64,000 nt of DNA from contig MNCI01022151.1 of NCBI GenBank assembly GCA_015680685.1, forward strand, positions 638,376-702,375, written 5' to 3'. Source of the stretch: Gnetum montanum. Taxonomy: Eukaryota > Streptophyta > Gnetopsida > Gnetales > Gnetaceae. Every line of letters starts with the position of its first letter. Within the stretch, counting starts at the first letter, position 1. The notes beneath the pieces were generated by a model. The model ran no database searches, was not told the DNA's origin, and saw only the letters and a program-made list of their open reading frames with translations. The position numbers and the translations under genes are program-made. This document shows, one piece after another, positions 60,323 through 64,000 of the stretch.

Positions 60323-61105
60323 TGATGAGCTGCGATATTGCATCCGCCACGCGATATCACGTCTTGCCTCATCTTCTATAAATAAGAGGCAGCGCCCTTT
60401 GTTCCAGAGTAGTTAGACTTAGACCCTTACCCAGATTCTTGCAGTTTAGTCATTCTAGAGTTAGAATAATTTCTGTGTGCACAGTAGGAGTCATAGAGTG
60501 AACGGATCTTTATTCGAGCAATTTGTACCTGAGCACACATTTGTGTACGACAATAAAGATGAACTTTATGATAAACCTTGAAGCATACAGATTAAGCTAA
60601 TTAGTAATTAATTATTGTTGAATGTTTAATGCTTTCCTAGTTAATTAATTTCTCTCTCAACCTTAACCCTCTTAGTTAAGTGCACTCAGTACGACTGCTT
60701 CGAGCATGCGTGTAGCACTTGGTAACCCAGTAACGATTAGCGTTTGGTAATCCCAGTAGTGTTGCATTGATTCAGGATGTGGACGGCAAGTGAGAATGAA
60801 TACTGGTGTTAAGAACAATTAGAAACTAGTTAATGAGTAGTTAAGATAAATTAGCCATTTAGTTCTCTCTCCCTCTCCTTTATTAGGAAAAGACATAAAA
60901 AGACAAAAGTTATAAAAATCATATACCTCAAGCTTACTTAACCATACAACCGTGACAATACAAGTAAGTTTGGGAAGACAACGATTAATTAACCCTGAAT
61001 GTTCCATTAAGGCGCATAAGCACTTAGTTCTTGGAGTTCGACCGAATCGCATGTGAAATGCTTGTATTCGTATAGTTGAGTGTAGGGGTACCTCGCCACT
61101 CATCA
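60323..61105 (+). repeat. 5' LTR of G (783 bp)
   Basis: TGATGAGC start and CACTCATCA end. TATA box TATAAATA at 60377-60384. R-like region with GGATCTTTATTCGAGCA, and AATAAAG poly(A) signal near 60551. The last 90 bp are almost the same as the solo LTR at 38800. Confidence 0.92.
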
Positions 61106-61125
61106 TTGGCGCCGTTGTCGGGGAC
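61106..61125 (+). other. Primer binding site of G: tRNA-Asp
   Basis: TTGGCGCCGTTGTCGGGGAC sits immediately after the LTR. It matches the complement of plant tRNA-Asp 3' end (TGGCGCCGTTGCCGGGGA) except for one T. Confidence 0.92.
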
Positions 61126-61179
61126 TTAGTTGTTTGTGTGCTACGTTGAACATAGGAAATCATTCATATCATTGGGACG

Positions 61180-63780
61180 CTAGAATGAACCTTAGGGTTA
61201 ATCAAAGAAGGACAAGAAAATGGTACATTGCACACTGAACAAGACAAGATGTCTTCTTCTTCACATAAGAGCACTTCACCGCCTAGGACTAACACAAGAG
61301 ACAATCAGCGGCATACTACACATAACCAAGATCCACCAATTCCTCAATAGTTTTGTGTGGTATATACTCATAACAATGAGTATGTACCCTATTTCACCTT
61401 TATTCTCCACCAAGATGAACAATTGCGTTGGAGAGACTTGGAGGGTCACATAGTATTGCCTCTAGGTCGATCAATCCCCAACATGCTCCTTCGTGCTCTC
61501 ACACGAATCAGCATGCCGCTTTTATACGTAGAATACATTGCATGCAATCATGACACAAGGGACTATCATCCCATAGAAGCGCAACGTCAAAGGAACTTAT
61601 GACAAGAGAGATACCATACATCCTTGAAGGGTAAATGGTCCTATAATGCTCCACACATCTTAAGAAAAATTGAGGATGGTGAACCTACCTCAATAGGTTC
61701 CCCACAAAACGATGTTCCCCATCCTAACGATGGTTGAGAGGTGGTGTATCAGAATCTCTACTTCACTATTCACAACCCTAGTTCTGATACCCACAAACAC
61801 AAAGTGTTTAATGAGGGAACACAAATACACCATAAGGGCAGACGTTCTGATTGTGATCACGATCGAGGGCCGAGACCACTGAAGAGAAGGTAGAAAACAC
61901 CGTCACAGTGATGGTTCTCCTTCTTCTTCACCTTCATCATCACCTTCACCCTCTCTTTTAGTGTCGGGATATAGTTATAAGGAACCCAATCGTGAGGATA
62001 AAGGAAAATAGACTAAAAAACGTCAACGAGACAGTCGAGAATGAGGATGAGGGCACTCTAAGGAATCAAGGCATAGAAGAAGGGAGAGTAGGAAATCGTG
62101 TAGACACCATAGATGCTATGGATGAGATGATCACAAAGAACCCCTACTTGCAACTAGAAGCATGCTAGATATAACGAAGGCTGTAAGAGTTCCAACAAGG
62201 CACCAAAAGGATAGTAGGATCAAGAGGTTAGACATGAACAACATCCCATGATTTGAAGGGGGATACAACACTAATCCTTAAAATCATTTACAAGTATTCC
62301 ACAATGCATGTGCCTTGAAAAACATAGAGAATGAATGGCAATAACTGAAGTTGTTCCCAAGGACACTAGTGAAAGAATTTGAAAGCTAGTACCTGTCCTT
62401 AGAACTGGAATCCATTCAAAGGTGGAGTACAATGTTAGAATTGTTCAATGATAAGTACCAAACGTACTCCCAAGTATCTAACTTGTGGAAGCAAATCCAA
62501 GGATGGAAGAAAGGAAATCATGAACCCTTGGATGCTGCCATGTGCTGCTATTACGCACTATTATATTGTTGCCCTGGCCATGGTTATTCACAGCGGGACC
62601 AACTACGCTATCTTGTGGATGGACTTAGACATGAAACAAGGAGAACCCTTGGGACATATGCCCAAGGAAGATTATCAGAGCTTAGGTCTCATCAAATTCA
62701 TAAATTGCTAGAGCAAGTATCCAAGGAAGAAGATGAGCTATGAAAGAGAGAAAGTGTGGAAGAATACAATCAAGATCCTTCCCTATGAAAAAGGGGAGTG
62801 AGATTTTGTGAGGAGGAAGAAGAGTCATCACTCGAAGAGATGGTGAATAGGAAAACTTTGCCACTCCAAAAGTTAACATCAGAAGTATCGGCAAAGGTAG
62901 ACCAAATATGGGACTCCCTGAATAGTAGATTTGAAACTATTCTCAAAATTGTAGAGAAGTCTAGGGAGCGAACTACTGACCGTGACAAAAAGAAAAAGAG
63001 AGAAGTGGACAATGCACGTAACAAGGGTAAGGGCAAAATGGCCATCATAGAACAAGTTGTGGATTCAGACATGGACAATGATGGTGGATGCGAGATATGC
63101 TGATATGACCATCCTAAGGGGTGTTGTCCAGTAATCTCACATCTATAAGAATCTGGGGTGTATGCACTCAACCCACGACTGAACAAACAGCAAGCACCCT
63201 AACGGTTACCTTATCCCCAAGGTAACCCAAGGCAGTTCCAACAACCTTCAACATATTATCCAAGTGGTACTCCACCACAACCCGTTGAGCAACATCAATA
63301 GTAGCAATACCCATAGTCATGGGGGATGCCACCACCAAGGCAATAATACCCCTACTAGCAACCGGACCCATATGGCTACTACATGTAGCACCTAATCTCT
63401 CCACATGACTCTGTTAGTCACGTTACACCGCAACATCACTACCAAGCTTGTGAGTATTATAGAACTCCTTCTCCTAGGGAAGATAACCCACAAACATACC
63501 ATCCTTCAAATCCATCCACCACTCTCACACCAATAGCTCCATTACCACCCACTTCAACAATGCAAGGGGAACTCCCTACTCAACCGCAACAATGTAATGC
63601 CACGAGGGTTGTGAATCCTTAACCTGCTATTGGTTCTAAGAACCGTATGAAGAAAAGACCTTTCTTCAGAACCAACAGTCCAATAAAGCCTTCACAACCA
63701 CAAATGGTTGAACCTCTAAACACCTCTCCATCAAATAAGACTTCATAGCTCCCTTCAAACCAAACACCAAGCTGAACGCA
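61180..63780 (+). pseudogene. gag: gag of G, lightly to moderately damaged
   Basis: The N-terminal part is broken over frames. The capsid core at about 62230-62750 has LFPRTLVKEFES, MLELFNDKYQTYSQVSNLWK, EPLDAAMCCYYALLY and YLVDGLRHETRRTLGTYAQG; 62432-62743 is open. An acidic EEEEESSLEEM segment and a coiled region follow (62798-63103). Then comes a zinc knuckle CEIC-YDHPKGCC at about 63090-63125, spaced CX2CX3HX4C and with one stop inside. The tail is Pro/Gln/Tyr-rich. The start codon is uncertain; the first ATG after the primer site is near 61183. Confidence 0.85.
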
Positions 63781-63789
63781 TACGGTTAT

Positions 63790-64000
63790 GTTAACAAATG
63801 CCGTTACTGACTGGATTAAGGTTGGCCACCTTCCCAAAAAATTCTCTGATCTTGGAAGGTCTCTAATCTATCTCCAAATCGTTGGGAATGAGCCATGCAA
63901 AGCTCTTCTGGACTCAGGTTCCAGAGTCAACCTAATATCACAAGAGATGTACAAAGCCTGGAACCTGCCTCCATTAAGGAAGAGCAATATTCACCTAGAG
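63790..64000 (+). pseudogene. pol: Start of aspartic protease of G (cut by window edge)
   Basis: The open frame reads KFSDLGRSLIYLQIVGNE, then CKALLDSGSRVNLISQEMYK. The catalytic DSG triad is intact, unlike C and D, where it is mutated. It is open to the window's end, so this may be functional in the full element; it is labelled pseudogene only because gag upstream is damaged. Confidence 0.85.

Larger units (their letters stand above)
60323..64000 (+). mobile_element. Element G: Athila-lineage Ty3 element, 5' LTR to start of protease (continues right)
   Basis: 5' LTR, near-perfect tRNA-Asp primer site, gag and the first part of protease. Base composition is less AT-rich and stops are fewer than elsewhere, so it is the youngest autonomous-type element seen. 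Its family left the solo LTR at 38800-39580. pol lies beyond the window. Confidence 0.9.

Noticed and set aside
61220-61602. Two overlapping ORFs just after the primer site of G, possibly a leader gene
   Set aside because: They are in different frames of the gag N-terminal region and end abruptly; likely fragments of gag or leader, not separate genes.
62770-63186. 138-codon Ser-rich minus-strand ORF
   Set aside because: It is antisense to G gag, whose plus-strand frame has acidic, coiled-coil and zinc-knuckle features.

Overview
The window is repeat-rich plant nuclear DNA. I found no intact cellular gene, rRNA, tRNA or CRISPR array. Almost everything identifiable is retrotransposon sequence: Ty3/gypsy elements of two lineages, RTE-type LINE fragments and tRNA-derived SINE-like units. 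The Ty3 lineages, a tRNA-Asp primer site and deep nesting point to a large plant genome. A gymnosperm is plausible, but the species cannot be read from the sequence. Most coding regions carry many premature stops and frameshifts and are described as pseudogenes.

Layout. Element A (1-9509, +) is the 3' part of an Athila/Tat-lineage Ty3 element: pol, a 2 kb spacer, an extra ORF after integrase, then the 3' LTR. A lies inside the gag of chromovirus B (9510 to about 14725, +), which has a chromodomain and a 3' LTR. Element D (about 14730-36590, -) is an old Athila/Tat element broken by two later insertions. One is a 5'-truncated RTE LINE (17458-18285) with a perfect 14-bp target duplication. The other is a second Athila/Tat element, C (22363-34136, -), with target duplication CACAT. 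Chromovirus E (about 36595-43677, -) follows and contains a solo LTR (38800-39580). Next come the 3' half of an Athila-type element F (43678 to about 46015, +) and element H (46592-54870, +), which is complete with LTRs, has the perfect target duplication GGTAG, and carries gag but no pol. 54876-60322 holds RTE fragments, SINE-like units and unrecognised DNA. Element G (60323 to the right edge, +) is the best preserved: LTR, tRNA-Asp primer site, gag and the start of protease.

The most interesting signal is in the Athila/Tat family. Copies A and C carry an extra ORF in the env position. Upstream of it, between integrase and this ORF, both have a conserved segment resembling the family's LTR U3: GGCC/ATCGA-type repeats, a TATAAATAT box and, about 80-130 bp further on, a consensus splice donor. 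D keeps a decayed version. F and H lack both the ORF and the TATA segment. This suggests an internal promoter driving a separate, possibly spliced, transcript. It is an inference from shared structure and has not been demonstrated.

Parts of 22.4-23.2 kb are assembly artefacts: an exact 88-bp inverted repeat ending at single Ns, and a poly-G run next to an N gap. They should not be read as biology.
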